Assembly (NCBI RefSeq): GCF_003244315.1
Contig: NZ_QKWH01000001.1
Span: 682,001 to 746,000, forward strand
DNA length: 64,000 nt
Source: Xylanimonas oleitrophica
Lineage (GTDB): Bacteria; Actinomycetota; Actinomycetes; Actinomycetales; Cellulomonadaceae
Direction: 5' to 3'
In this document: piece after piece, positions 36,953 through 46,827 of the stretch
How the letters are laid out: each line of letters begins with the position of its first letter
Position numbering within the stretch: position 1 is the first letter of the stretch
Made by a program: the position numbers and the translations under genes
The notes under the pieces: generated by a model
What the model was told of the DNA's origin: nothing
Database searches by the model: none
The model's input: only the letters and a program-made list of their open reading frames with translations

Positions 36953-37912
36953 GTGCTGGACCCGCAGAGCATCGTGACGGTCGACGAGGAGGCCGTGGCT
37001 GCGACGCTCGGCGCCGTGGGGCGGTCGCAGGACGAGGACGCGCCCGAGGACGGGCGCCGCTCAGGCCCCGTGATGCTGCACGCGCTGCGCGGCTTCGTGG
37101 ACGCCGGGGCGACCGGCGAGATCGCCGCCACGCACCTGGTCGACGAGCTGGAGTCCACCAGGCTCGCCACGTTCGACGTCGACCAGCTGCTGGACTACCG
37201 CTCCAAGCGCGCCCTGATGACGTTCGACACCGACCGCTGGACCGCGTACGAGGAGCCCTTCCTGGCGCTCGACCTGGTCCGCGACGGCGAGGGCGCCCCC
37301 TTCCTGCTGCTGCACGGGGCCGAGCCGGACCTGCAGTGGGAGCGCGTGATCGCCGCCGTCAGGGGCCTGGTCGAGCGCTTCGGCGTCTCGTTGACGGTGG
37401 GCTTCCACGGCGTGCCGATGGGGGTGCCGCACACCCGCCCGCTGACGCTGACGGCGCACGGCACGCGCGACGGCCTCACGGAGGACTACACGTCGTTCTT
37501 CGGCACCGTGAAGGTGCCCGGCTCGATGGCCGCCCTGCTGGAGTACCGCCTGGGCGAGGCGGGGCACGACGCGCTCGGGTTCGTGGTGCACGTGCCGCAC
37601 TATCTCGCGCAGTCGCGCTACGCGCCCGCCGCCGTGGTGGCGCTCCAGCAGGTAGAGCGTGCCACGGGGCTCGACCTGCTGACCGGCCGCCTGGCCCCCG
37701 CGGCGGCGGACGCGACGCTCGAGGTGGAGAAGCAGGTGCGCGAGTCGGGGGAGGTCCGCGCGGTGGTGCAGGCGCTCGAGGAGCAGTACGACCGGTTCGC
37801 CCGCACGACGGGCCGGCCCAGCCTGCTGGCCGAGGCCGCCCCCATCCCGACGGCGGACGAGCTCGCCGCGGAGTTCGAGAGGTTCCTCGCCCAGCACGAC
37901 GACGAGGGATGA
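36953..37912 (+). CDS. PAC2 family protein
   Basis: 319-aa member of the PAC2 (proteasome assembly chaperone 2) family, widespread in actinobacteria with unknown role. Marks are GFVDAGATGEIAATHLV near residue 40, YRSKRALMTFD, and the later FHGVPMGVPHTRP. The GTG at 36953 follows CAGGAGGG by about 7 nt. No proteasome gene is nearby, so a chaperone function is not supported by context. Confidence 0.85.
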   Translation: MLDPQSIVTVDEEAVAATLGAVGRSQDEDAPEDGRRSGPVMLHALRGFVDAGATGEIAATHLVDELESTRLATFDVDQLLDYRSKRALMTFDTDRWTAYEEPFLALDLVRDGEGAPFLLLHGAEPDLQWERVIAAVRGLVERFGVSLTVGFHGVPMGVPHTRPLTLTAHGTRDGLTEDYTSFFGTVKVPGSMAALLEYRLGEAGHDALGFVVHVPHYLAQSRYAPAAVVALQQVERATGLDLLTGRLAPAAADATLEVEKQVRESGEVRAVVQALEEQYDRFARTTGRPSLLAEAAPIPTADELAAEFERFLAQHDDEG

Positions 37913-38086
37913 CGAGGCCCGGCGGCCGCTGACGACGGCGGTTCTCCGCCCCGGTTGCGGGTATGCGACAGATGCGCCCGGAGGGCCCTGCTGGGCAGTG
38001 ACCGCGCCGGTGTGACGTGCCACACTCCAGCGTACGGGAGTACCAGCCGGTCGCCCGTAGGCTGGAGAGAAGGTCGAAGGATCAGC

Positions 38087-38290
38087 ATGGCGCAGGGATC
38101 TGTGAAGTGGTTCAACGCGGAGAAGGGCTACGGCTTCATCGCCCAGGACGGGGGCGGTGCGGACGTCTTCGTCCACTACTCCGCCATCCAGACGAACGGC
38201 TACCGCAGCCTCGAGGAGGCTCAGCGGGTCGAGTTCGAGATCACGCAGGGCCCCAAGGGCCCGCAGGCCGAGCAGGTCGTCCCGCTCTGA
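38087..38290 (+). CDS. cspA: Cold-shock protein, CspA family
   Basis: 67-aa single OB-fold protein that binds single-stranded RNA/DNA and melts RNA structure. [13 protein letters not shown] carries RNP1, and DVFVHYSAI carries RNP2. The ATG at 38087 has GAAGG upstream. TAGGCT at 38058-38063 may be its -10 box, giving a leader of about 20 nt, much shorter than cold-induced cspA of E. coli. A hairpin follows. Confidence 0.94.
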   Translation: MAQGSVKWFNAEKGYGFIAQDGGGADVFVHYSAIQTNGYRSLEEAQRVEFEITQGPKGPQAEQVVPL

Positions 38291-38308
38291 CGGGGCGCAC
38301 CGGCACCG

Positions 38309-38350
38309 CGAGGGCCGCGACACCGGGCACGCCCCGGGTCGCGGCCCTCG
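38309..38350 (+). terminator. Hairpin after the cold-shock gene
   Basis: A 12-bp outer stem (38309-38320 with 38339-38350) encloses a small CCGGG/CCCGG inner stem. It begins 18 nt after the stop. Confidence 0.7.
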
Positions 38351-38405
38351 TCGTCTGCGGCGTCGTCCTCGGCGGGCCCGTCCCCGGGCGAGCCGTCCGG
38401 TGCGC

Positions 38406-39287
38406 CTACAACGGCCGGGCGGCCCCCACGAACCGTTCGAGCTCGGCGCCCGTGAGCACCTGCGCCGGGACGGGCAGGCTCCGCAGGGTCCGTCCGAGCG
38501 CGGGCGAGCGCAGGTCGGGAGCGCCGTCCTCGTCGTCGGGACGGGCGCGCACGGCCGCCAGGACCAGGTTCCCGTAGCGGCGCCCCTTGAGGATGGCGGG
38601 CTCCGCGACCAGCCCGAGGCGTCCCTCGCCCGCCGCGCCGGGCCCGAAGGCCGCCGCGAGCGTCGCCAGCTCGGCCCGGGCCCTTCCCAGGGGCGGGCGG
38701 TCGGCGCAGTTGACCAGGTACAGGCCGCCGGGCCGCAGCGTGCGCAGCACGTCATCGGCCACGGCGCGCGTGACGAGGTGCTCCGGGGTCGAGTCGCCGG
38801 CGAACACGTCGCGCACCACGACGTCGTACAGGCCGGGGGCGGACGACGCCACCGCCCGGGCGGCGTCGTCGGCCCGCAGCCGCAGCCGAGGAGCGCGAGG
38901 GAGGGCGAACCACTCGCGCACCAGCTGGGTGAGGCGGGCGTCCACGTCGACGGCGAGCTGGCGAGAGCCGGGCCGCTCGGCGTCCCAGCGGCGGGCCAGG
39001 GCGCAGCCGGCCGCCCCCAGGTGCAGGGCGTGGATCGGCCCCGCGGTGGTGGCCGCCACGACGGCGTCCATCTGCTGCATGTACTCGAACGCCAGGAACC
39101 CGGGGTCGCCCAGGTCCAGGTACGAGCTCGGCACGCCGTTGACGTGCAGCGTCACCCGCCCCGAGTGGTCGGGGTCGGGGACGACCTCGGCGGTGCCCGT
39201 GTCGACGGGCACGGGGCCCGCGGGCAGTGTCGGTGCCTCGGCGGAGGATGGGAGTCGCCTCGGAGGGCGTGCGCTGCGGCGGGCCAT
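38406..39287 (-). CDS. Spermidine synthase-like methyltransferase-fold protein
   Basis: 293-aa protein with the SAM/decarboxy-SAM fold of spermidine synthases: the glycine loop is ALHLGAAGCALARRW, an acidic residue follows in AVDVDARL, and DVVVRDVFAGDSTPEHL fills the active-site region. The typical polyamine-site Asp motif DSTD is replaced by GDST, so the substrate is uncertain. The ATG at 39287 has no clear ribosome site. It is divergent from the SOS-controlled HEPN gene, 126 bases away. Confidence 0.72.
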   Translation of the reverse strand: MARRSARPPRRLPSSAEAPTLPAGPVPVDTGTAEVVPDPDHSGRVTLHVNGVPSSYLDLGDPGFLAFEYMQQMDAVVAATTAGPIHALHLGAAGCALARRWDAERPGSRQLAVDVDARLTQLVREWFALPRAPRLRLRADDAARAVASSAPGLYDVVVRDVFAGDSTPEHLVTRAVADDVLRTLRPGGLYLVNCADRPPLGRARAELATLAAAFGPGAAGEGRLGLVAEPAILKGRRYGNLVLAAVRARPDDEDGAPDLRSPALGRTLRSLPVPAQVLTGAELERFVGAARPL

Positions 39288-39341
39288 GGGAACCAGTGTC
39301 CCGTGCCCGTGCGGTAGGGCCGGCCGGGGCGTGACAGGCGA

Positions 39342-39370
39342 TTGACAGTCTCGAACACGTGTTCGAGACT
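39342..39370 (+). promoter_or_regulatory. SOS promoter of the HEPN-dinB operon
   Basis: TTGACA (39342-39347) and GAGACT (39365-39370) are spaced by 17 nt. The operator CGAACACGTGTTCG (39352-39365) is a perfect SOS box that fills the spacer. The dyad extends to a 26-bp perfect palindrome (39346-39371). Confidence 0.9.
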
Positions 39371-39413
39371 GGGTGCGGGCCCGCGCGGGCCCCACCACGA
39401 CGGGAGGTGCGCG

Positions 39414-39935
39414 ATGACCCTCAAGCACACGGCACGCCGGCGGGCGACGCACGGCACGGCAGTCCCCACGCCCGGGACGCCCGCGGTGCGGGCCGCCGAG
39501 CGCGAGGTGTCCGCCGGCCCACGCGTCGTGCCCGCAGAGGTCGCGCGGCTGCTCGCCCTGGCGGACGCCGAGCTGGCACAGGCTGCCGGGGCCGGCGACC
39601 CGGCAGACCGCTTCGTCCACGGGCACCTGGCAGCGCTGCGCGCCGCTGCCGCCGTGGTCGCCCTGCGGGGCAGGCCCGGACCGCGCTCGGGCGCCCGCAC
39701 CGTCTGGGAGATGCTGTCCCGCGTGGAGCCGGACCTGGCGACCTGGTCGGTGTACTTCGCCTCGGGGGCGCGGCTGAGGGCGGCGGTCGACGCCGGTCAC
39801 GGCGAAGAGGTGGAGGCCGCGCGCGCCGACGAGCTCGTCGCGTGCGCGGAGGACTTCCGCGACGAGGTGGCGATCCTCGTCGATCCCGACGCCGGGTTCT
39901 CGCGCCCGCTGAGGCTCACCTCGGCGGCGTCGTGA
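39414..39935 (+). CDS. SAV_6107-family HEPN domain protein
   Basis: 173-aa helical protein of the SAV_6107-like HEPN family. The HEPN signature R-x4-H is present as Arg66 and His71 (RFVHGH), followed by LAALRAAAAVVA. Many HEPN proteins with this motif cut RNA; no activity is known for this family. The first 35 residues are basic and probably disordered. The ATG at 39414 has GGGAGG upstream. It overlaps the dinB start (GTGA) and is placed under a LexA operator, so it should be made together with Pol IV during DNA damage. Confidence 0.83.
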   Translation: MTLKHTARRRATHGTAVPTPGTPAVRAAEREVSAGPRVVPAEVARLLALADAELAQAAGAGDPADRFVHGHLAALRAAAAVVALRGRPGPRSGARTVWEMLSRVEPDLATWSVYFASGARLRAAVDAGHGEEVEAARADELVACAEDFRDEVAILVDPDAGFSRPLRLTSAAS

Positions 39936-41215
39936 GCCGGGCGCCACGGTCGGCCGACGCGCGGCGCGACTGGGGGTCGGACGAGTCGGGCACCTCGGTG
40001 ATGCACGTGGACATGGACGCGTTCTTCGCCTCGTGCGAGCTGGCCCGCCGGCCGGAGCTGAAGGGGCTGCCCGTCATCGTCGGCGGTCGCGAGCGGGGCG
40101 TGGTCCTCGCGGCGACGTACGAGGCGCGCGCGTTCGGCGTCCGCTCGGCGATGTCCATGACGGCGGCCCTGCGGCTGTGCCCGCAGGCCGTCGTCGTGCC
40201 GCCTGACCACCGGCTGTACCAGGAGGTCTCGCGGTCGATCATGGGGATGATCGGCGAGATCACCGCGATCGTGGAGCAGGTCAGCATCGACGAGGCGTTC
40301 CTCGACGTCTCCGGCGCCCGCCGCCGCCTCGGTCCGCCCACCGTCATCGGTGCGCGCCTGCGCGAGCGGGTCCAGCAGGCTCACGGTGTCACCTGCTCGG
40401 TCGGCATCGCCCGCAACAAGTTCCTCGCGAAGCTGGCCTCCACCCACGCCAAGCCTGACGGCATGCTGCTCGTGCCGGACGCTGCCAGCGTGCCGTTCCT
40501 GCGCACGCTGCCCGTGGGCGCCCTGTGGGGCGTGGGGGAGAAGACGGAGCAGGCGCTCGCCCGCTGGGGCATCACCACGGTCGCGCAGCTCGCGGACACC
40601 GACGTGCCCACGCTGCAGGCTGCGGTGGGCCAGGTGGCCGGTGCGCACCTGCACGACCTCGCCTGGGGCCGTGACCACCGCCCCGTCGTCGCCGGCCGCG
40701 AGGAGCGGAGCATCGGCAACGAGACCACCTTCGACGTCGACCAGCGTGACCTGGTGGTCGTCGAGCGCCGCCTGCTCGAGCTGGCCGACAAGGTGGCTGC
40801 GCGGCTGCGCGGGCAAGGGCTGGTGGGGCGCACCGTGGCCCTCAAGGTGCGCACCAACGACTTCCGCACCCTGACGCGCTCCCGCACCCTCGACGGCTCC
40901 ACCGACGTCGCGCGGGAGATCTACCGCGTGGCCCGCGAGCTGCTCGCAGCCGTGGACCTCCAGGGTCTGCCCGTCCGGCTCGTCGGCGTCCGGGTCGAGA
41001 ACCTGCAGGCGCGCGCGGGCACGGCCGAGCAGCCCACCCTGGAGGAGGCGAGCGCAGAGCGTCCCGCGGCTCAGCGCGAGGCCGAGCTGGCCCTCGACGC
41101 CGTGCGGCAGAGGTTCGGCAGGTCCGCGATCGGCCTCGGGTTCGGCGGTGTCTTCGGTGACGCGCGGGACCAGGAAGGACGTCTCGAGGCACCCCGGCAC
41201 GCACCTGCCGGTTGA
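39932..41215 (+). CDS. dinB: DNA polymerase IV (Y family)
   Basis: 427-aa translesion polymerase. Catalytic motifs are HVDMDAFFASCE (Asp pair) and SIDEAFLDV, with YEARAFGVRSAMSM and GIARNKFLAKLAS in the fingers and palm. The little-finger domain follows at about 255-370. I see no clear beta-clamp motif of the QLxLF type at the C-terminus. The GTG at 39932 is set by the GTGA overlap with the HEPN gene and leaves about 20 extra residues before the palm. SOS control comes from the promoter at 39342. Confidence 0.94.
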   Translation: MSRAPRSADARRDWGSDESGTSVMHVDMDAFFASCELARRPELKGLPVIVGGRERGVVLAATYEARAFGVRSAMSMTAALRLCPQAVVVPPDHRLYQEVSRSIMGMIGEITAIVEQVSIDEAFLDVSGARRRLGPPTVIGARLRERVQQAHGVTCSVGIARNKFLAKLASTHAKPDGMLLVPDAASVPFLRTLPVGALWGVGEKTEQALARWGITTVAQLADTDVPTLQAAVGQVAGAHLHDLAWGRDHRPVVAGREERSIGNETTFDVDQRDLVVVERRLLELADKVAARLRGQGLVGRTVALKVRTNDFRTLTRSRTLDGSTDVAREIYRVARELLAAVDLQGLPVRLVGVRVENLQARAGTAEQPTLEEASAERPAAQREAELALDAVRQRFGRSAIGLGFGGVFGDARDQEGRLEAPRHAPAG

Positions 41216-41326
41216 CCCGTCCGTGGGTGCTCCGTGAAGCGTCACAGACGTCACGACTACCGAGCACCCCGCGAGGGGCATATCCTGGTGCACGGAAGAA
41301 CTCCACCCGACGATCCGGGGGTCCCG

Positions 41327-41746
41327 ATGCCTCTGTCCGAGTACGAGCAGCGCGTGCTGGAGCAGATGGAGCGCGCGCTGACGAGCGACGATCCCCGGCT
41401 GGCGAACACGCTCCAGTCGACCGGCCGCCGTCCCGTCGCGCGCTACGTCGTCGCGGGCATCGGTCTGGTCGTGGGCCTCCTGGTGCTGGTGCTGGGAGCC
41501 GTGACCACCAACGCCGTCGTGGGCGTCGTCGGCTTCGTCGTGATGTTCGCCGCCGTAGCGTGGGCCTTCGCGTTCGCGCCCCGCCGCCAGGGCCCCGAGG
41601 GAGTGGTCCGTGAGGACGGCACCGTCGGCCCGCGGCCTCCGGCCGGTGGTGACAAGCGCGCTCCGCGTGGTGGCCAGAACCGCAACGACGGGTTCCTGGC
41701 CCGCCTCGAGGAGCGCTGGGAGCGCCGCCGCGACCAGGGTCGCTGA
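41327..41746 (+). CDS. DUF3040 membrane protein
   Basis: 139-aa protein recognised by MPLSEYEQRVLEQMERAL and a helix pair (about 40-60 and 63-84). Both ends are cytoplasmic if the N-terminal helix stays inside; the basic C-terminal tail ends in EERWERRRDQGR. The family is confined to actinobacteria and often lies near mraZ and the division cluster, as here. TATCCT at 41281-41286 is a good -10 box, giving a leader of about 35 nt. The function is unknown. Confidence 0.86.
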   Translation: MPLSEYEQRVLEQMERALTSDDPRLANTLQSTGRRPVARYVVAGIGLVVGLLVLVLGAVTTNAVVGVVGFVVMFAAVAWAFAFAPRRQGPEGVVREDGTVGPRPPAGGDKRAPRGGQNRNDGFLARLEERWERRRDQGR

Positions 41747-41801
41747 CCCCCGGCCTCGGTCACCTCTTCTACCGCTGGGCCACGGCTCACGGCTTCGTCA
41801 C

Positions 41802-41856
41802 GGCGAGGCACCGCTCGGGCACTGCTCCGTGCGGCGCCTCGCCTCTCTCTTTCTCT
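41802..41856 (+). terminator. Rho-independent terminator after the DUF3040 gene
   Basis: An 8-bp outer stem (41802-41809 with 41836-41843) contains further pairing and is followed by a T-rich run (TCTCTCTTTCTCT). It is the only terminator here with a clear T tract. Confidence 0.75.
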
Positions 41857-41884
41857 CGCGACGTTTCTCTCGCGGTCCGTCGCC

Positions 41885-44269
41885 TCAGACGCCAGCCGGT
41901 GCGGGCCGGGACCGGCCGGTGCCACCAGCGTCCCCAGTGCTGCCGGTGCCACCAGTGCTGTCACCGTCCGCACCGTCGTCGCTGTCCCTGCCGGTGACGC
42001 CGCGGGAGCTCGCGACCGCGTGGATCCCTGCCGTGGCCGCTGTGACGAGGCTCGCCAGCTCTTCTGGCTCCGGGAACGGGGCGTCGGCGGCGTACCGCTG
42101 GGCCTCGACGGCCTCCGCGAGCCGTACGAGCGCGGTCGTGGCGTCGGGATCCAGCGTTCGGCCGTACCGGCTCGAGAGGGCCGAGCCGATCTCGCCGGGC
42201 GCTCGGCGAGGGGTGACCGCGGCGGGCAGGACGACGCCTCGGGCGGCCAGCGCGGCCACGACACGCTGCCAGGCGTGCTCGGCGTCGGGCGGTGCGGCGT
42301 GGGCCCGGCGCCGTCGACGCCACAGCAGGAGGCCCGCGGCGGCGAGGAGCAGCGCGCTGAGCGCAGCCGCGGGGACCCAGGACCCGGCGGACCCGGCGGG
42401 CGCCTGCGCGGTGGGCGGGGCCGCGGTCGGCGACGGGGCCGGTGCGGTCGGTGACGCGGCGGCCGTGGGCTGCTGAGCCTCCCGCTCCTCGGCGTCGGGG
42501 GTCGGCTGCGCGCCGGGCGTCGTCGCCGGGGCGGTCGTGTACGGCGGCGCGGCGCCGGTCTGCACGGCGGGGGTGGGCTCGAACCGGACCCATCCGGAGC
42601 CGGGGAAGTACAGCTCGGGCCAGGCGTGGGAGTCCTGACCGGTGACCTGCCACTGCCCGTCGGCGCCGGAGCGTCCGGGCAGGTAGCCGACGCCGAGGCG
42701 GGCGGGGATCCCGAGGGTGCGGGACATGACCACCATCGCCGTCGCGAACTGGACGCAGTAGCCCGTGCGGTGCTGGAGGAAGTCGTAGACGGCGTCGCCG
42801 GTGCTGCCCCGGGGCACGTTGACGTCGTAGGTGAACTCGGTGGTGTCGCGCAGGTAGCTCTGCAGGGCCACGGCCTGGTCGTAGGGGTCGGTGGCCCCGG
42901 CGGTGATCTGGGCGGCGGTCTCACGGATCTCGGCGGCGTAAGCGGTGTCGGGCACCTCGAGGAAGACGGCGTCGAGCGTGCCCGTGGGGGTGGGGGAGCC
43001 GCGGAGCGCCTCGGCGGAGAGCGCACGCTCGTGGACGGCGAGGGAGTAGGTGTCGCCCTCCTGGGTGACGGGGCCGCCCACGATCTCGTCACGGGCGGGG
43101 TCGTAGCGCCACCCGTCCTGCGTCTCGACGGTGCGGGGGTCGAGCGACAGGGGCAGGTACGGCTCCCGCATGCTGCCCACGGTGACGTCGAGACGGGTGG
43201 TCTCGCCGGTGAGCGGGGCGTCGTCGGGGAAGAGCACCTGGTCGGCTGCGAAGCCGTCGCCCTCGCGTGCGGGGCCGCGGCCCCAGGAGCGGCCGTCGAA
43301 ACCGGAGAGCGTGAGCACCCGCAGCGGGCCGACGTCCTGCTGGGTGGAGGTGGTGTACCGCAGCACGACCTCTCCGGACCGTGCCGTGAGGCTGCGGTAC
43401 ATGTCGAGGTCGTCGGCCAGGCGCACGGTGCGGCTCGACGTGGTGAAGACGTCGGTCCACGAGCCCTGGACGGCGGGCAGGCCGGTGGCCGCGGTGCCGA
43501 CGACGAGCGCGCCAGCGGTGACCGCGGCCGCGGTGGCGGTGGTCGCCGCGGCACGGTGCCGTTCGGCGCGCCGCACGTGGGCGTCGAGGCGCCCGCCCGG
43601 CCGGCGGCGGGTCCCGGGCGGCTCGAGGGTCAGGCCGAGGAGGAGCGCGACGACGGTCACGGCGAAGGTGGCCCAGGGGACCTCGCCCGCGAGGACCAGC
43701 GGTGGGGCCCACAGCACGAGCACGGGCACCGCGGCGAGCAGCGGGTGGCGCAGGCCCGCGGCGAGGGCGTCCGCCACGACCAGCACGACGAGGGCGCCGC
43801 CCACGCACACCAGGCCCATGGAGTGGGTGCCGACGACGGGCGCGATCTCGTCGCGCACCGTGCTGCCCGCCTCGCCGAGCCGTGCGGTCAGGCGGGACAC
43901 GGAGCCCGGCGCCACGAGCCACTGCGCCCCGCTCCCCGGTCCGCCGAACCGGGCGAGGAGGAACCATGCGGCGACGGCGATGGCGACCAGGGTGGGGACG
44001 ACGGACCCGAGCCCGCCGTCGTCGGCAGCCCCGTGGCGTCGTCCGGACGTGCTGCCGGCCGCGGTGCGGCGTGCACGGCGGCGTCCGATCACCGCCCTGG
44101 TGGTGGCGCTCGCAGCGCCGACGAGCAGGATGCCGGCGACCGCGGCCCCGGTCCAGGGGCCGGGCAGGACGACCCGGGTCAGGCCGAGCGCGGAGGCGAG
44201 CACGGCCAGGGTCACGAGGCCGGTGGAGACGGCCGCGCGGAGCGTGGGGGAGGTCGTGGCGGGGATCAC
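41885..44269 (-). CDS. Transglutaminase-domain membrane protein (TgpA/DUF3488 family)
   Basis: 794-aa protein with about seven helices in two groups (residues 1-260), an outer transglutaminase-like domain and a C-terminal helix. The catalytic Cys505 lies in GYCVQFATAMVVMSRTLGIPARLGVGY and the His in DSHAWPELY. A Thr/Pro/Ala-rich stretch leads to the last helix (about 640-665) and a cytoplasmic tail with a DUF4129-like segment. The GTG at 44269 overlaps the DUF58 stop (GTGA). It is the third gene of a moxR-DUF58-tgpA operon, a set thought to assemble or cross-link surface proteins. The target is unknown. Confidence 0.88.
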   Translation of the reverse strand: MIPATTSPTLRAAVSTGLVTLAVLASALGLTRVVLPGPWTGAAVAGILLVGAASATTRAVIGRRRARRTAAGSTSGRRHGAADDGGLGSVVPTLVAIAVAAWFLLARFGGPGSGAQWLVAPGSVSRLTARLGEAGSTVRDEIAPVVGTHSMGLVCVGGALVVLVVADALAAGLRHPLLAAVPVLVLWAPPLVLAGEVPWATFAVTVVALLLGLTLEPPGTRRRPGGRLDAHVRRAERHRAAATTATAAAVTAGALVVGTAATGLPAVQGSWTDVFTTSSRTVRLADDLDMYRSLTARSGEVVLRYTTSTQQDVGPLRVLTLSGFDGRSWGRGPAREGDGFAADQVLFPDDAPLTGETTRLDVTVGSMREPYLPLSLDPRTVETQDGWRYDPARDEIVGGPVTQEGDTYSLAVHERALSAEALRGSPTPTGTLDAVFLEVPDTAYAAEIRETAAQITAGATDPYDQAVALQSYLRDTTEFTYDVNVPRGSTGDAVYDFLQHRTGYCVQFATAMVVMSRTLGIPARLGVGYLPGRSGADGQWQVTGQDSHAWPELYFPGSGWVRFEPTPAVQTGAAPPYTTAPATTPGAQPTPDAEEREAQQPTAAASPTAPAPSPTAAPPTAQAPAGSAGSWVPAAALSALLLAAAGLLLWRRRRRAHAAPPDAEHAWQRVVAALAARGVVLPAAVTPRRAPGEIGSALSSRYGRTLDPDATTALVRLAEAVEAQRYAADAPFPEPEELASLVTAATAGIHAVASSRGVTGRDSDDGADGDSTGGTGSTGDAGGTGRSRPAPAGV

Positions 44270-45570
44270 GGCGTGCGCTCCGCGAGGAGGGACCAGGCGC
44301 GGGCGTGGGGGACGCCGGGGCTCGCGGTCGCGGTCCGCCAGCCGGCGGCGCGCAGCGCGGCGACCGTCTCCTCGGCGCTGGCGGCGTCCGCGGAGACGAC
44401 GAGGGCCCAGCACGCGCCGGCCTCGCCGGCGAGCACGGCCAGCTCGCGGGTGGTGCCGGCGCCGAGCGGGGGCACGATCGCGACGACGATCTCCCCGGCC
44501 GTGCGTGAGACGCGCAGCGCGCGGGCGGTGGCGGCCAGGGTGCGCTCGGCGTCGGGCGCCGTGCGGGCTCCGTGCAGCTCCACGGTGGAGTCGAGCAGGG
44601 CGCCGCGGCCGGTGCGCGGGCCGGTGACGAACCTGCCGCCGTCGGCGAACGGCTCGTCGTCGGTGGGCACGATCCGGACGGGGTGCCCGGCGTCGAGGAA
44701 GGAGCAGGCCAGGGAGGCGGCGTGCTCCACCGCCCACTCCCCGGTGGTGTCGGCGTCGGTGGTCGTCGCCACGGAGCGGGCCTCGCCCGGGGCGGGGAGC
44801 AGCGCCCGGTCGAGCAGCACGGTGACGGGGCGCACCCCGGCGGCCTCGTCGGTGCGCACCATGAGATGACCGGTGCGGGCGGCCGAGGGCCAGTGGACGC
44901 GGCGCAGGTCGTCGCCCATGACGTACTCGCGCAGCACGGAGTCGTCCGGCGAGGTGATCCGGGCGCCCGTGGAGGCCATCTCGACGTCGCCGAGCAGGCC
45001 CGCGCGCACCGGCAGCTCGTCGGTGCGCGGCCAGACGGTGACGGTGGTGGGGGCGCCCAGGGGCTGGGTGGTGCGCACGAGGCCGAAAGTGTCCGAGCGG
45101 GTGGTCAGCAGCGGTCCGAGCGGCCAGCGCCCGCGCCGCGACGGGTGGACGGCGTAGCGCACCTGGATGCGGTCGGGGTGCGCCTGGACGCGTGCGCGCA
45201 CGCCCTCGCGGCCCGCGAGCTCGTGCGCCGCCTGCTCCGACAGGCGCAGGCGGGCCAGCCGCTCGTAGGCGGCTGCGGTCGGCCGGGCGGCCGAGACGAC
45301 CAGCTCTGTGTGCGCCTGCTGTCCGCGGACCACGGGGCTCGGGCGGACGCGCCGGGCCACGGAGAGGGCGCCGCGCCCCTGCTCGAGCCGCTGCAGGCCG
45401 AGCGTGAGCCACGAGACGACGACGACGCCCAGCGCCGCCGAGCCCAGCGCGACCACGTCGTGCAGGCCGAGCAAGATCCCGAGCGCCAGGATGACGCCGC
45501 CCGCGACGACCAGGACGAGCCCGCGCCGCGTGGGACGCACCCGCGCGACGCGGCGCAGCGCGTCCCGCAC
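44266..45570 (-). CDS. DUF58 domain protein
   Basis: 434-aa protein with two N-terminal helices (about 13-55) and a DUF58 domain whose core is [26 protein letters not shown] (about 235-265). It is a von Willebrand A-like partner of MoxR ATPases. The GTG at 45570 starts 2 nt after the moxR stop, which fixes the start. The stop overlaps tgpA. The role in the MoxR chaperone-like pathway is inferred from the conserved gene set. Confidence 0.87.
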   Translation of the reverse strand: MRDALRRVARVRPTRRGLVLVVAGGVILALGILLGLHDVVALGSAALGVVVVSWLTLGLQRLEQGRGALSVARRVRPSPVVRGQQAHTELVVSAARPTAAAYERLARLRLSEQAAHELAGREGVRARVQAHPDRIQVRYAVHPSRRGRWPLGPLLTTRSDTFGLVRTTQPLGAPTTVTVWPRTDELPVRAGLLGDVEMASTGARITSPDDSVLREYVMGDDLRRVHWPSAARTGHLMVRTDEAAGVRPVTVLLDRALLPAPGEARSVATTTDADTTGEWAVEHAASLACSFLDAGHPVRIVPTDDEPFADGGRFVTGPRTGRGALLDSTVELHGARTAPDAERTLAATARALRVSRTAGEIVVAIVPPLGAGTTRELAVLAGEAGACWALVVSADAASAEETVAALRAAGWRTATASPGVPHARAWSLLAERTP

Positions 45571-45572
45571 CG

Positions 45573-46619
45573 TCAGTACCCGCCGGTCGTGGACGCCGGC
45601 ACCGGCGTCCGCCGGAGGATCTCGTCCACCACGTCCTCGCCCGTCGTCCCGCCCAGGCGGGACTCGGTGGTCAGCACCAGGCGGTGGGCGACGACGGGCA
45701 CCGCCAGCGCCTGGACGTCGTCGGGCAGCACGTGGTCGCGGCCCGACGACGCGGCCAGCGCCTTGGCGGCCTTCAACAGCTGCAGCGAGGCGCGCGGGGA
45801 GGCGCCCAGCCGCAGGGCAGGGTGCCCGCGCGTGGCGCCGACCAGGTCCAGCACGTACTGCTTCACCGCGCGCGAGGCGTGCACGTGGCGGACGAGGTCG
45901 GCCAGGCGCAGCACGGTGGCACCCGTGGTGACCGGCTGGAGGTGGGCCAGGGGGGAGACCGCCTCCTGGCGGTCGAGCATCAGCATCTCCGCCTCGGCGT
46001 CCGGGTAGCCGACGGTCAGCCGGGCCATGAACCGGTCGCGCTGCGCCTCGGGCAGCGGGTACGTCCCCTCCATCTCGACCGGGTTCTGCGTGGCGACCAC
46101 CAGGAAGGGCCGCGGCAGCAGGTGGGTGGTCCCGTCGACGGTGGTCTGCCCCTCCTCCATGCACTCCAGGAGCGCCGACTGCGTCTTGGGGGAGGCGCGG
46201 TTGATCTCGTCGCCGATCACGATGTTGTTGAACACGGGCCCCGGCCGGAACTCGAACTCGTCGGTGGCCGACCTGAAGACGTTGACGCCCGTCAGGTCGC
46301 TCGGCAGCAGGTCCGGCGTGAACTGGATCCGGCCCACCCGGCAGTCGATGGACCGCGCGAGCGCCTTGGCCAGCGTCGTCTTGCCCACACCGGGCACGTC
46401 CTCCACCAGCAGGTGCCCGCCGGCCAGGAGCACGGCGACGGTGAGGTCGGCGAGGGCCGGGCGCCCCGTCACCACGGACGCGAGCGCGGCACGCACCCGG
46501 CCGGTGACCTCCACCAGCTCGTCCAGGCCCGCGCGCAGGGCGGGCAGGCCGTGCTGCGGGTCGTGGGCCGCGCCGTCACCGGGGTCGGTCAGCGTGGCGG
46601 TGGAGGGATCGGGGTGCAC
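45573..46619 (-). CDS. MoxR family AAA+ ATPase
   Basis: 348-aa ATPase, likely a chaperone that loads metal or assembles its DUF58 partner. Walker A is [15 protein letters not shown], Walker B is [25 protein letters not shown], and sensor 1 is [24 protein letters not shown]. The GTG at 46619 has GGAGGTCGCC upstream. Longer frames reach back toward mraZ but lack ribosome sites. It is divergent from mraZ across 265 bases. Confidence 0.9.
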   Translation of the reverse strand: MHPDPSTATLTDPGDGAAHDPQHGLPALRAGLDELVEVTGRVRAALASVVTGRPALADLTVAVLLAGGHLLVEDVPGVGKTTLAKALARSIDCRVGRIQFTPDLLPSDLTGVNVFRSATDEFEFRPGPVFNNIVIGDEINRASPKTQSALLECMEEGQTTVDGTTHLLPRPFLVVATQNPVEMEGTYPLPEAQRDRFMARLTVGYPDAEAEMLMLDRQEAVSPLAHLQPVTTGATVLRLADLVRHVHASRAVKQYVLDLVGATRGHPALRLGASPRASLQLLKAAKALAASSGRDHVLPDDVQALAVPVVAHRLVLTTESRLGGTTGEDVVDEILRRTPVPASTTGGY

Positions 46620-46827
46620 GGCGACCTCCGGTCGAGGACGAGTGTCCTGGCTCGTGTGGCGGGGTGGTTCGAGCGTAGTGGACCGCGGCGCGCGGCGCGG
46701 CGGGCGGGGCGGGTCCCAGGAGGTCTGCCCTCCACCTCCCTCCACCCGGGCGGGGGCGCGCTGACCTGCGGCGGTGTCGGTGATTCACCCGACAGGTGGA
46801 GGACACGGCACCGTTTCACCGCGCTGG

